Source of the DNA: Intestinimonas massiliensis (ex Afouda et al. 2020)
Lineage (GTDB): Bacteria; Bacillota; Clostridia; Oscillospirales; Oscillospiraceae
Length of the DNA: 41,172 bases
Direction: 5' to 3'
NCBI RefSeq assembly: GCF_900626285.1
Contig: NZ_LR131147.1
Location: 1,348,715 to 1,389,886 of the forward strand
Of the stretch, positions 1 to 7,982 are shown in pieces. The notes under the pieces were generated by a model. It was not told the DNA's origin and did no database searches. It saw only the letters and a list, made by a program, of their open reading frames with translations. The position numbers and the translations under genes were made by a program. Positions within the stretch are counted from its first letter, which is position 1; every line of letters starts with the position of its first letter.

Positions 1-271
1 CCATCATGTTGACCTCCACACACAGCTTGAACAGCAGAGTGCGCAGCCGGTTCTCGTTGTCCGCCAGCGTGCCCCGCAATGTGTCCACCAGAGCGCGGGA
101 GAGATATTCCGAGGTGTCCTCCGTGGCCAGGTAGCCCATGTAGAACCGCAGGGCCTTTTCGGCAAATTCCCCACGGCTTTTGCAGTTGTCCTCCTCCAGC
201 CAGCCGTCCATCCGGCGGACAATGCCCGGCTTGAGCCAGAGGGTGATTTTCAGCCTGTTTTCCTCGTCCAT
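1..271 (-). CDS. Ribbon-helix-helix-like small protein, 3' end cut by window edge
   Basis: An open frame starts at ATG 271 behind a strong AGGAGG and runs off the left edge after 90 codons. The product opens MDEENRLKITLWLKPGIVRR, followed by a helix and a GEFAEKALRFYMGYLA segment. A short beta strand then two helices is what ribbon-helix-helix DNA-binding proteins look like. Proteins of this kind in conjugative elements often act as relaxosome accessory or control factors, which is my inference here. It is the first gene after the terminators at 399-520, so it probably begins a new transcription unit, perhaps the mobilisation genes lying outside the window. Confidence 0.6.
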   Translation of the reverse strand, partial: MDEENRLKITLWLKPGIVRRMDGWLEEDNCKSRGEFAEKALRFYMGYLATEDTSEYLSRALVDTLRGTLADNENRLRTLLFKLCVEVNMM

Positions 272-398
272 GCTTCCTCCTTGTTCACCACGGCGGTGCA
301 AAAGGGCCTCAACCGCCTGCAACGCCGTGTTTTTTCAAACGCACCACCGCTCTAAAACCCGGAACGGGCCTTTACCGACGGCGGTACCCAAATCCGGG

Positions 399-423
399 AA
401 AAGCCCCGCACTGCGGGGCTTTG
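399..423 (-). terminator. Intrinsic terminator, 10-bp stem
   Basis: AAAGCCCCGC, a 3-base loop and GCGGGGCTTT pair perfectly, with further A and T residues on both flanks, so it could work in both directions. It lies between the end of the 597-1412 gene and the ribbon-helix-helix gene. Confidence 0.75.
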
Positions 424-470
424 TGGCCTGAGCGCCGGGGCTCACCACGGCGCTCCTTTATCCTCGTACT

Positions 471-520
471 AAAATCGAACGCCCCAAACCGGGGCGAAAC
501 TGGCCCCAACGGGGCGGTTT
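471..520 (-). terminator. Two stacked GC hairpins ending the main operon
   Basis: On the minus strand a first stem-loop (arms near 497-507 and 510-520, AAAC...GTTT type) is followed by a second, CGCCCC with GGGGCG (480-496), then TTCGATTTT. The pair sits about 80 bases past the last gene of the transfer operon and looks like its terminator. Confidence 0.65.
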
Positions 521-596
521 CCCGTCTGGGCGGGGCCCCTGGCCCGCCCTCCTTCTGAAACCGGCACACAGGGCGCACACGGGGCCGACGGCGTGC

Positions 597-1412
597 TCAC
601 AGCTGGGCCAGGCTGGGGGCCTGGCGGGGCTGCGGTTCCTCCACCAGATACCGGGCCCGGAAATCTGCCAGCGCCATGCCGGTCTGTTCCAGGCAGTAGG
701 CGTCCATCTTCTCCAGCAGCGCGGCCTGCTCCTGCTTGGCCAGCGGATACCGGAAGGCGAACTCATTGCCGTCTCCGCACACCAGGATGACGTCTAGTGC
801 GGAGCACGGCCGGCTGGCGTTCAGGTCATAGGCGGCGTACACGTTGAGCCAGTCGTCGTTTTCCGCGGTCGCTACGTGGGTGCCAAAGACCGCGTCCGGG
901 TCAAAGGTCACCGGCATATAGAACTGGAGCAGCCCACCGCACTCGGACAGATCCTCCGCGAAGCCAACCTCCCCCATGGGCAGCCGGTGTGTCCCGACCG
1001 TGAGCTCCGGCGGCTCGGCTTCCTCCGTTGTCAGCAGATGACTGTACTGCTGCGCCAGAGAACGGTCGGTGCGCCGCTGACAGCATGCCTCCATCTCCCC
1101 GCGCAGGACGTCTCGCTCCGCCCTGTTAAGCGGATACAGGAACGGATGCGCCTTCTTTCCAAAATTCCGGCAGAGGGTTATTTCTATGTGGTCCGCCACA
1201 TCCTGAAGCGCAAAATCATAGGCAGTATGGAGGTTCAGCCAGTCACACAGTGAACTGGTATCCAGCTCCGAGCCAAACACCTCCTGCTGAACTTCTTTGC
1301 TGACACAGTCGAGCTGGAAATCCAGCGTGTGGCCGATACGCAGGATCTCCTCCGGGAACACCAAATCCCCCTGCCGCAGATCCCTGCGGTGGGTCAGTAC
1401 GGGAACACTCAC
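597..1412 (-). CDS. Uncharacterised protein with an internal duplication
   Basis: A 271-residue cytoplasmic protein of unknown function. I chose GTG at 1412: it overlaps the previous stop codon as GTGA and has GGGAGG just upstream, whereas the longer frame up to 1616 is low complexity and out of phase with the upstream gene. The protein holds two related halves. One contains DWLNLHTAYDF...YPLNRAERDVL and a later CC pair. The other contains DWLNVYAAYDL...YPLAKQEQAALLEKM and YC. It probably belongs to a DUF of clostridial mobile elements (perhaps DUF6329, from memory). Last gene of its operon. Ends in the tail PRQAPSLAQL, like several cargo proteins of the element. Confidence 0.75.
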   Translation of the reverse strand: MSVPVLTHRRDLRQGDLVFPEEILRIGHTLDFQLDCVSKEVQQEVFGSELDTSSLCDWLNLHTAYDFALQDVADHIEITLCRNFGKKAHPFLYPLNRAERDVLRGEMEACCQRRTDRSLAQQYSHLLTTEEAEPPELTVGTHRLPMGEVGFAEDLSECGGLLQFYMPVTFDPDAVFGTHVATAENDDWLNVYAAYDLNASRPCSALDVILVCGDGNEFAFRYPLAKQEQAALLEKMDAYCLEQTGMALADFRARYLVEEPQPRQAPSLAQL

Positions 1413-2767
1413 AGGCTCATCCCTCCCAGTACAGGCCCATTCTGCTCCGGCACGCTGTTTACCTGGGCCTGCTGTTCCGCCAGGCAGTCCAGGATCTCCT
1501 GGGCCTGCGTGTCCAGAAGGACGTCCTGTTTTGCCGCCCACGCCAGGTAGCCGTCCAGCTTCATACCCCGCTCCAGCAGGGCTTCCGCCGCCGCCTGCGC
1601 CTGCGCCCGCAGACACACGTTCATCGCCTCATAGTCCTCCGGCTGCACCCGCAGGCTGTCCCTTAGCAGATGTGCTACCCTCTGCTCGTCGTATGCAGCG
1701 AGCAGAGGGCGCAGCAGGGGGGCGGCCTGGTCACCCGGCTGGAGGCCCTTTTGGCGCAGCTCCGTGAGCATGGGCAGATCATGGGCATAGGCGGCGCCGC
1801 ACAGCAGCCTGGAGGGTGCGGCGGCAACCTGCTCCGGCGTGGCCCAGCGGATAAGCTCTCTGGCCATGGCGCGGTTCTGCCCGAAGGCGTACCGGAGCAC
1901 CTCACCGGGCAGGGCGGGGGACGGATTGGCCACCTTGTCCATTGTCTGATCCAGCATCATCTGCACCCGCTGGAGATCCCCGGTGTCCACCGCCCGTTTG
2001 CAGGCATCCAACCAGACGTCCTCCGGGTAGGGTGACTTTGTCCCAAGCATCAGTCTGGCCATCCGTTTGCCCACTGGGCCTGGCCTGCCTGCCGCTGCGG
2101 CCAGCAGGCTGCCCCGCTCTTCCGGCTTCGTGATCTGAACTGCCAGGGAGGAAAACGCATAGAGCTCCCCATCCCGGATGGCCAGCACCGCCCGGTCCGC
2201 CGTGCTCATGCGCAGGGGGCGGGCGCCCACCTCGTCCATATAGGCGGTGATGCTGCCGGTCATACGGCGCAGGAGCTGCTCCGTATTCGTCATCTGTGCC
2301 TCCTGCCGCATCCGCTGTTCCAGCAGCGCATCCATGAGTACCCGTTGCTCCTTCGGACTGAGATGGAGCACCACGCCCTCCGCTTTCGTGCTGTCTTCCA
2401 TCTGCCGGTATCTGGCATAGGCACCTTGCTCACCGTGAAACGCCTTGGTAATGGCGGAGGAGATGAGGAACATCCGGTCCATGTCGGAGCCGCTCTCGCC
2501 CAGGGTCTTGCCCGTGGCGAAGCTTTTGATCACAGGCTTGCCGTCCTCCCCGTACCACTTCAGGTACACATCCAGGTAAATCCCCTCGCTGTCCCCGTAG
2601 TCCGTAGTGCAGAAGAGATCCGCATTCCTGGGGATCACCCTTCTGTCCTCCCAGTCGGCGTCCAGCAGAAAATACTCGTCCGGCAGATAGCCCATGCCCT
2701 CCAACCGGTGCTTCAGCTCCTCATAGACCTCCTGTCCAGTGCGGCCGCTCAGTTCAATGGTCTCCAT
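1409..2767 (-). CDS. Uncharacterised mobile-element protein, 452 residues
   Basis: Starts at ATG 2767, preceded by AAGGAGG. The longer frame to 2881 is an arginine-rich shadow overlapping the upstream gene. The N-terminal half reads METIELSGRTGQEVYEELKH and contains acidic strands around DEYFLLDADWEDRR. The C-terminal half is helical and repetitive, with leucine and alanine pairs spaced like ankyrin or TPR-type helices (for example AHDLPMLTELRQKGLQ). No signal peptide or membrane segment. It overlaps both neighbours (14 bases with the upstream gene, 4 with the downstream) and its last codons GGA GGG ATG serve as the Shine-Dalgarno of the next gene. Tail PVLGGMSL. I do not recognise a function. 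Confidence 0.75.
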   Translation of the reverse strand: METIELSGRTGQEVYEELKHRLEGMGYLPDEYFLLDADWEDRRVIPRNADLFCTTDYGDSEGIYLDVYLKWYGEDGKPVIKSFATGKTLGESGSDMDRMFLISSAITKAFHGEQGAYARYRQMEDSTKAEGVVLHLSPKEQRVLMDALLEQRMRQEAQMTNTEQLLRRMTGSITAYMDEVGARPLRMSTADRAVLAIRDGELYAFSSLAVQITKPEERGSLLAAAAGRPGPVGKRMARLMLGTKSPYPEDVWLDACKRAVDTGDLQRVQMMLDQTMDKVANPSPALPGEVLRYAFGQNRAMARELIRWATPEQVAAAPSRLLCGAAYAHDLPMLTELRQKGLQPGDQAAPLLRPLLAAYDEQRVAHLLRDSLRVQPEDYEAMNVCLRAQAQAAAEALLERGMKLDGYLAWAAKQDVLLDTQAQEILDCLAEQQAQVNSVPEQNGPVLGGMSL

Positions 2768-3014
2768 CTGTCGCTTCCTCCTTCTGCATCTGTGTAGCCT
2801 TGGATGCCGCCGGCCGCCGACGCCTGTCCCGGTCCGGCCGGCACCGGGCGTCCAGGTAGGCCCGGGTCTCCGCCGGTACATAGGCCTCGTACAGCTCCTC
2901 CAGCGCCCGCTGGAGCTCCTTCTGGGGTGTGCGCTTGTTCTTAGCGGCCAGAAAATACCGGAGCGCGTCCAGCCGCTCCGGTTCCATGCTCACCGTCAGT
3001 TCTGTTTTTTCCAT
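2754..3014 (-). CDS. Small helical accessory protein (DUF6103-like)
   Basis: An 86-residue protein from ATG 3014, two bases after the previous stop and behind GGGAGG. It opens MEKTELTVSMEPERLDALRY, a beta strand followed by helices, and ends in a basic, Arg-rich stretch (RCRPDRDRRRRPAASK). The layout resembles small ribbon-helix-helix or DUF6103-type proteins found beside transfer genes. The assignment is from memory. The basic tail would suit nucleic acid binding. It overlaps the next gene by 14 bases, so the two are translationally coupled. Confidence 0.65.
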   Translation of the reverse strand: MEKTELTVSMEPERLDALRYFLAAKNKRTPQKELQRALEELYEAYVPAETRAYLDARCRPDRDRRRRPAASKATQMQKEEATDGDH

Positions 3015-3016
3015 AG

Positions 3017-3616
3017 TCAGCTCATGCCTCCCATCGCCTGCATTGTGTTTTTCGGAACCTCGGATGAAACTGCAGGCTGCCCGCATAGGGTGTTCCACCG
3101 GGCCTCTGCTTCACGCAGATACCGCTCCGCCAGCTCAGGGTGTTCCCCCAGCAGAGGGCGGATGTGTGGGAAGCCGTAGTGTTCCTCTGAAACGCTGCGG
3201 TCATAGCTCCCCAGCACATAGTGGAGAGGGACGTCGTCCATCGGGAAAAAACGTCCCTGTACGGAGCAGGTTTTGCGTTCCGGGTCAATGGACTGGATGA
3301 CGCCGCCACGGAGGGCAAAGTCTCCAGGACCGCCATAGGGTTCTGTGGCGGCAAAGAGCACCGTGTCTCCCACGGACAGCTCCCTGGACAGCAAAGCGTC
3401 CCGCATCTGGTCGATCAGTGACTCGCGGCTTGTGGAGAGCAGCTTGGTCTCCGGAGCCAGCAGGGCCTGTGCCTGCCGGTAAAGTGACGCCGCCTGCTGC
3501 TCCGTCACCCCCGGCCTCCATGTACCATCTGTCCGGGTGATCCGTTCGTTGTCCGGCAGCCCCGCCGCCGTTTCATAGGCGGCAATAAGGCAAGCCGTAT
3601 TCTGGATTGAGTTCAT
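3017..3616 (-). CDS. Uncharacterised protein, 199 residues
   Basis: Starts at ATG 3616 behind GAGGAG and lies 6 bases after the M23 peptidase gene, so it belongs to the transfer operon. There is no signal peptide or transmembrane segment. The first half is helical (LIAAYETAAGLPDNER), followed by a compact beta segment around SVGDTVLFAATEPYGGPGDF and a second helical part. It ends MQAMGGMS, whose codons include the GGGAGG ribosome binding site of the next gene. I do not recognise the family. A cytoplasmic accessory role is all that context suggests. Confidence 0.7.
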   Translation of the reverse strand: MNSIQNTACLIAAYETAAGLPDNERITRTDGTWRPGVTEQQAASLYRQAQALLAPETKLLSTSRESLIDQMRDALLSRELSVGDTVLFAATEPYGGPGDFALRGGVIQSIDPERKTCSVQGRFFPMDDVPLHYVLGSYDRSVSEEHYGFPHIRPLLGEHPELAERYLREAEARWNTLCGQPAVSSEVPKNTMQAMGGMS

Positions 3617-3622
3617 ATTCTC

Positions 3623-4705
3623 TCACTCCTCGTATGATGTGGTTGGCAGGTAGTATCTGGGGTTTGTTCTCTGTCCGCTGACCCGCACCTCGAAGTGGAG
3701 GTGGGGGCCGGTGGATCGGCCGGTGCTGCCGGACAGAGATACGATGTCGCCGGCCTCCACCGTTTGGCCCACCCGCACCAGCAGTTGAGAGTTGTGGGCG
3801 TAGAGAGTGGACAGGCCGTTACCATGGTCGATCATCACATAGTAGCCGTAGCTGCTGTGGTACTGGGCGGCGGTGACGGTGCCGGGCAGGGCGGCCCGGA
3901 CGGGGGTGCCGGTGGGTACCGCCAAATCCATGCCGGTATGACCCCGGGTCTCCCCGGTGAAGGGGTCCCTCCGGTAGCCAAACTCCGAGGTGACCCGGCT
4001 CTCCCAGCCCGCCCCAATGGGGGAGCAGAAGCCGTCCGCCCCGATGAAGGGCACGTCGGTGCCGGGGATCCAGCCCTCCGTTCCAGTAGATGCACCGTAC
4101 TTCACGACATTGTAAACGCTGTCCGCGTTGGCCTGCTGTTCCGGTGTGGCTTCCGCTCCGGTAAGATGCCGGATGTTTTGCCAGACCTGCTGGAAATCTG
4201 AGATTGAGACGGCCACGGTATAGGTCTCATGGGTCTCCACCTCATTCCCCTCCTCATCCACAGTGGTCACCGTGCGGGTGCGCTCCTCATAGGTGACAAA
4301 GCAATCCACAAAGGCCTGCCCGGCGTGGGCCGCCGGGTCATCCGCGCCGAAGTACAGAGCGAAGAACACCGCCTTGACTCGGACATCATCCAGGCCGTCC
4401 CCGTCCTCCATCTGCCCCTCTACGGTCTGCATGGCGGCATCCAGCAGGACAAAGCTGTCCCGCATCTCCTGGATGTATGCCTGATACTCCTCCGGGGTGC
4501 CCTCCGGGACGGCCCCGCCGTGAAAGCACAGATCCGCCACAGTGCGGTTGTGTTCCGCCCCACCTGAGAAGGTGGTGCAGAAGAAGGCCAGAAGGAGAAT
4601 GATGGGAGAGAGTACGGCTATCAGCACCCACCCCACGGCCTTCCGGCTCTTTTCATTGGCGAGAATAGATGCAGCAGCCTTGAGCACCAGGGCTGGAGCG
4701 GCCAT
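3623..4705 (-). CDS. Membrane-anchored M23 peptidase of the conjugation machinery
   Basis: A 360-residue protein with one hydrophobic segment (about 21-45), an extracytoplasmic region, and a C-terminal M23 (LytM) peptidase domain from about residue 225. Zinc ligands are visible as H256 and D260 in GHTGMDLA and H337 in HLHFEV, with H335 as the other conserved histidine. Such enzymes cut peptidoglycan cross-bridges so that the transfer channel can pass the cell wall, the role of VirB1 or CwlT-type proteins. It starts one base inside the VirB4 stop (TAATG), so the two are coupled. Related proteins in these elements often also have a lysozyme-like domain. The region at about 60-200 may be a reduced version, which I cannot confirm. 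Confidence 0.88.
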   Translation of the reverse strand: MAAPALVLKAAASILANEKSRKAVGWVLIAVLSPIILLLAFFCTTFSGGAEHNRTVADLCFHGGAVPEGTPEEYQAYIQEMRDSFVLLDAAMQTVEGQMEDGDGLDDVRVKAVFFALYFGADDPAAHAGQAFVDCFVTYEERTRTVTTVDEEGNEVETHETYTVAVSISDFQQVWQNIRHLTGAEATPEQQANADSVYNVVKYGASTGTEGWIPGTDVPFIGADGFCSPIGAGWESRVTSEFGYRRDPFTGETRGHTGMDLAVPTGTPVRAALPGTVTAAQYHSSYGYYVMIDHGNGLSTLYAHNSQLLVRVGQTVEAGDIVSLSGSTGRSTGPHLHFEVRVSGQRTNPRYYLPTTSYEE

Positions 4706-6540
4706 TATCCTCCGCCTCCTGTGATCAGTGCATGCTTGTGGGGCGGGGCGTGGACGTCCAGCAGGTTGCGGTCCGCACCGGATTTGAACAGGCAGACACC
4801 GTTATTGGGGGAACTGATCAGGTCGTACTCGGCACTTTCCAGTTGCAGGTTGTCCATGTAGAACTTCTTGTCCACCTTGCCGCCATGGAAGAGAAACTGG
4901 TGGGTGGGGATGGCAAACAGGGGGCGGGTCAGCTCCCGCACGCCCTGGATATCGAAATCCTCCAGGTTTTGCGACGCCAGGATCAGGGCGGAATTGCGCT
5001 TGCGCACCCGCTTGAGGCAGTTACGGATGTACTCAATGGTGGTCAGGTTGGACAGCCAGAGGTAGAGCTCGTCCAGGGCGGCCACGGTGTTGCCTTTGGT
5101 AAGGAGCTGGTCGCTGAGGTAGGACAGCAGGTTGAACAGCAGGGCGTCCTTGACGGAGGAGTTGGCATGGATCAGGTCCTTGACGCCAAACACCAGAAAC
5201 CTAGTGCTGGTGATGTTCGTGCGGCCGTTGAAGTAGACGCTCTCCGCCCCCCGGCACATGGAGTGGAGCCCCAGCAGGAGCTCCCGCAGCAGCTCCCTGG
5301 GATACAGAGGGCTGTCCTCCTGGTCATAGTGCTCGTAGGCGTCCTCCAGGACGGCGTACAGATCCTCCGCAATGGGCCAGTCCTCCGGCCCCATGGCAGA
5401 GAAGTCCGCCTTGTCCGAAATGCCCCATTTCCGGTACAGCTGCTCCAGCATCAGCTCCAGGGTATCCACCTGTTGATGGGTGAAGGGCTTGTAGGCCCGG
5501 AAAAAGTCCTTGAGGAAGGAGATGTGCTGGGACAGGGAAGATTTCTGCCGGAATGCCTCTGGCGCGTCTGGATTGTCCTCTCCATCCACATCCCACCGCT
5601 TGGCCTCCAAAAAGTTAATACGGAACTGCCCGCCCATGAGGTCTGCGTAACAGCCACCCAGTTTGCCACAGAGCCAGGTCAGCTCCTGCTCCGGGTCCAG
5701 GCAGATCACCGTCTTGCCGCTCTCCAGCAGATTGCAGATGAGCAGCTTGAGCAGGTAGCTCTTGCCCTCGCCGGAGTTGCCCAGGATGAGCACGCTGGAG
5801 TTGGTCTTGTCCGGTGTGCGGCGGTCCAGGTCCAGCAGGATATCCGCACCATAGTGGTCATTGCCGATGTAGAACCCATGGGGATCGCTGCGGCCGGAGT
5901 AGTTGATGGGGTACAGGTTGGCGGTGGAGCTGGCGGGCAGCACCCGCTCAAACTGGGCGCCCAGGGCGTTCCGCCCCGCCGGGTTGGCGGAGAGGAAGCC
6001 CTCCCGCTGGCGGAGGAGCAGGGGGTCTGCACTGAGCTTGGCCCGGGTGAGCTCGGCGCCCACCTCATCCCGCAGCAGCCGCAGCTCCTCGGGGCTTTTG
6101 GCGGCCAGCTCCAGGAACACGGCGCAGTGGATGAGGGGCTCCCGGTTCTTCCGGGCGCTGGCAATGATGGCGGCCACATCCTGAAGGTTGGCCTCCGCCG
6201 TGACACTCCGCTTCAGGTTGTCCTGATTGCTCCGATCCAGCCGGTTCTTGTTGACGGCCTTGTGGTAGATGGCGTCCTCCTCCGCCGCTGTCACTTGGCG
6301 GGCGTAGAGGTGGAGGGTGACGCCGGCCCGGTTGCAGATGTGGGAGAGCAGGGCCAGCTCCTCGGTGACGGCGGGGTAACCCCGGAGGGCCAGGACACAG
6401 CGGTACAGGCCGCCCAGCACGTAGGAGTCCGTGTTGAACTTCACGGCTGCTGGGGCGATCAGGTCCAGGAAGTCCTTGGGCTGGTGCGTCTCCACCGGTT
6501 TTTCCACCGGCTTTTTCCGCTTTTTCTGTGCTTTAGCCAT
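4705..6540 (-). CDS. VirB4-type conjugal transfer ATPase (CD1110-like)
   Basis: A 611-residue ATPase that would power the type IV secretion channel from the inner face of the membrane. The Walker A motif GNSGEGKS is at 254-261 and Walker B VAALDE at 486-491. Downstream, the stretch RKRNSALILASQNLEDF matches the sensor region seen in VirB4/TraE proteins. The N-terminus is short and lysine-rich (MAKAQKKRKKPVEK). Compared with VirB4 proteins of around 800 residues, it lacks part of the N-terminal domain. The 195-residue protein encoded immediately upstream seems to supply that part, and the two genes overlap by 8 bases. An antisense frame of 618 codons covers this gene and is a codon-bias shadow. 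Confidence 0.93.
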   Translation of the reverse strand: MAKAQKKRKKPVEKPVETHQPKDFLDLIAPAAVKFNTDSYVLGGLYRCVLALRGYPAVTEELALLSHICNRAGVTLHLYARQVTAAEEDAIYHKAVNKNRLDRSNQDNLKRSVTAEANLQDVAAIIASARKNREPLIHCAVFLELAAKSPEELRLLRDEVGAELTRAKLSADPLLLRQREGFLSANPAGRNALGAQFERVLPASSTANLYPINYSGRSDPHGFYIGNDHYGADILLDLDRRTPDKTNSSVLILGNSGEGKSYLLKLLICNLLESGKTVICLDPEQELTWLCGKLGGCYADLMGGQFRINFLEAKRWDVDGEDNPDAPEAFRQKSSLSQHISFLKDFFRAYKPFTHQQVDTLELMLEQLYRKWGISDKADFSAMGPEDWPIAEDLYAVLEDAYEHYDQEDSPLYPRELLRELLLGLHSMCRGAESVYFNGRTNITSTRFLVFGVKDLIHANSSVKDALLFNLLSYLSDQLLTKGNTVAALDELYLWLSNLTTIEYIRNCLKRVRKRNSALILASQNLEDFDIQGVRELTRPLFAIPTHQFLFHGGKVDKKFYMDNLQLESAEYDLISSPNNGVCLFKSGADRNLLDVHAPPHKHALITGGGG

Positions 6541-7117
6541 GATCGGTCACCCACCTCTCTCCATCCACTTGCTCAAAGTGCTCGGTGACCACGTCCTGCT
6601 GGTAGTACACCGCCAGGATGCGCTTCACGTCCTGTTCCCCGGCCAGGCAAACGTGAAAGCCGTGATCCTGGATCTGCTTCTCCAATCGCCGGGGCAGCTC
6701 CCGATCCTCTGCGGCCTTGCTGTCCAGCCGGCAGACCAGGACGAACTCCCGGGAGGCGGCGGTGGAGGACTGGCGTGCGTCCAAGTGCTCCATATCCTGC
6801 CGGAGCAGCTCCCGCAGGGCGGGAGACGGTTCCTCCTCCAGCCTCCTCTGGTAATACTGCTTGTTTTTCAGAAATGACTCCCTGGAGTCCAGGGCCAGCA
6901 GCTCCAGGGATGCCATCCCCTGGAGAAGCCCGGTGAGGGCCCGCACCCGGCCCCGGATACCCTTCGGGGACAGGATGGACAGGTTGTCCGGCCGGAGCAG
7001 GTAGAAGAGCAGTTCGTCCCTGCCGCACACCGCGCCGTGCTCCGTCAGGCGGGTGACACCCATGAGCTGCCGGGTAGTCTGCCGCTGACGCAGGAACTGC
7101 TGTTCCTTTCTATTCAT
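6533..7117 (-). CDS. VirB4 N-terminal-domain-like protein
   Basis: A 194-residue protein starting at ATG 7117 inside the end of the PrgI gene (8-base overlap). Two upstream in-frame ATGs are too deep in PrgI to be likely. Segments such as LRPDNLSILSPKGIRGRVRA, SRESFLKNKQYYQRRLEEE and FEQVDGERWV resemble the N-terminal domain seen in TraE/VirB4 ATPases of Firmicutes elements, to my recollection. Encoded separately it would assemble with the ATPase core made from the next gene. No membrane segments. The conserved neighbourhood (PrgI, this protein, VirB4) supports a role in the transfer channel. Confidence 0.75.
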   Translation of the reverse strand: MNRKEQQFLRQRQTTRQLMGVTRLTEHGAVCGRDELLFYLLRPDNLSILSPKGIRGRVRALTGLLQGMASLELLALDSRESFLKNKQYYQRRLEEEPSPALRELLRQDMEHLDARQSSTAASREFVLVCRLDSKAAEDRELPRRLEKQIQDHGFHVCLAGEQDVKRILAVYYQQDVVTEHFEQVDGERWVTDHG

Positions 7118-7376
7118 TGTTCTGCCCCCATTCATAGTATTGCTGCTGCAGGAACAGGAAGCAGGCCGCCCGCCGCAGGAAGTCCAGGACGCTGGAGCCC
7201 TCCACCTGGATGGCGAGGAAGGCGTACAGCACGGTACCCACCAGGGGCAGCATGGTCCCCGTCTGGGCCAGCGCCAATACAGAGAGCAGAAAGGCCACCC
7301 CGATAATGGCCACGTCCCGCAGCTGCCACAGCCACAGGGTGGCCTTGGCCTTCAGGTTGTCTGGGTAGATGAACAC
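7110..7376 (-). CDS. PrgI-family membrane protein (VirB3-like)
   Basis: An 88-residue protein with two close transmembrane helices (about 22-40 and 42-60), the usual size and shape of PrgI/VirB3-like proteins that sit beside VirB4 in the membrane. It opens with MFIYPDNLKAKATLWLW, matching the typical PrgI start of a short polar segment. The start codon is GTG at 7376, 7 bases after GGAGG. That ribosome binding site directly follows the T-tract of a terminator hairpin (7389-7431), so the gene can be expressed only by read-through. It is followed, with overlap, by the two VirB4 genes. Confidence 0.85.
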   Translation of the reverse strand: MFIYPDNLKAKATLWLWQLRDVAIIGVAFLLSVLALAQTGTMLPLVGTVLYAFLAIQVEGSSVLDFLRRAACFLFLQQQYYEWGQNNE

Positions 7377-7388
7377 GAAAACACCTCC

Positions 7389-7431
7389 AAAACAGGAAGG
7401 GACCCAGCCTGTCCGGCCGGATCCCTTCCTG
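7389..7431 (-). terminator. Intrinsic terminator abutting the prgI ribosome binding site
   Basis: Perfect 10-base arms CAGGAAGGGA (7393-7402) and TCCCTTCCTG (7422-7431) on the plus strand, giving on the minus strand a hairpin followed by TTTT, which runs straight into GGAGGTG of the next gene. The hairpin begins 4 bases after the stop codon of the upstream gene. Confidence 0.75.
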
Positions 7432-7435
7432 CAGT

Positions 7436-7873
7436 TTATCCTTCTGTACTGCTTTCTTCCGTATCCTCGTCACATCCATCTGTTTCCCCCTCGGTCTCTG
7501 CAACGGCTTCCTCCGGGAGGCGGCCCTCCTGCTCCACGTGCCCCTCGTTGGCGGTATCCCCTGCAGCCTTACATTCCTCCTGGGCCTCCGCCAGGGCCCT
7601 GTGGATGCAGTCCAGGAAGAAGGCGTTCTGCTTGATGCCCTTCTCCTGCAGGTAGTCCTTAAATCGCTCGAACAGCTCGCCGGGCACCTGGAATGCCACC
7701 GTTCTCTTGTCTCCGCTCATCGTAGTTTCCTCCTTCTGATTGTCGTAAAATGTTTGGATCAACCAGGCCATATACTGGCCCAGTGTTTTTCCGGATACCT
7801 CCTGCTCCTCCCGCACCCGGGCGTGAAGCCCGGCGGGGATGGGTGCACAGAGGTTCTTCACATTTTCTTCCAT
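7436..7873 (-). CDS. Tandem ribbon-helix-helix-like protein
   Basis: A 145-residue protein from ATG 7873 behind AAGGGGGG. The longer frame to 8131 overlaps the methyltransferase gene and is not protein-like. Two consecutive segments each look like a strand plus two helices: NLCAPIPAGLHARVREEQE with a following helix, and TVAFQVPGELFERFKDYLQE with NAFFLDCIHRALAE. The last 40 residues are very acidic (many E and D). Such proteins in these elements are usually predicted DNA-binding regulators, and the acidic tail could mimic DNA or bind a partner. The function is inferred only. It lies between the methyltransferase and the PrgI/VirB4 group. Confidence 0.7.
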   Translation of the reverse strand: MEENVKNLCAPIPAGLHARVREEQEVSGKTLGQYMAWLIQTFYDNQKEETTMSGDKRTVAFQVPGELFERFKDYLQEKGIKQNAFFLDCIHRALAEAQEECKAAGDTANEGHVEQEGRLPEEAVAETEGETDGCDEDTEESSTEG

Positions 7874-7982
7874 GGATTGGCCCCCCTTCTGTTTGGTAAC
7901 GCAAGTATATCGATCCCGGCGGTAAATAGCCATCACCAACAGCAACAAAGATTTTGCCGGAAAGCAAGCATAAGCAACAATG

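Larger units (their letters stand above)
272..596. other. Gene-free spacer with GC-rich hairpins
   Basis: About 325 bases without a credible gene. The short frames here are low-complexity shadows. It holds several GC-rich stem-loops (listed separately) that end the long upstream operon. The leader of the ribbon-helix-helix gene lies between about 272 and 398. I see no promoter in it with confidence. Confidence 0.6.

Noticed and set aside
3017..3040. GGMS tails as a pure protein motif
   Set aside because: In several genes these codons double as the Shine-Dalgarno of the coupled downstream gene, so that part alone is not evidence of a protein signal. Only the wider Q-A/G-P pattern is kept as a finding.
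4732..6588. 618-codon open frame antisense to the VirB4 gene
   Set aside because: Codon-bias shadow in GC-rich DNA. The opposite strand encodes a clear ATPase with Walker motifs, and the antisense product has no recognisable pattern.
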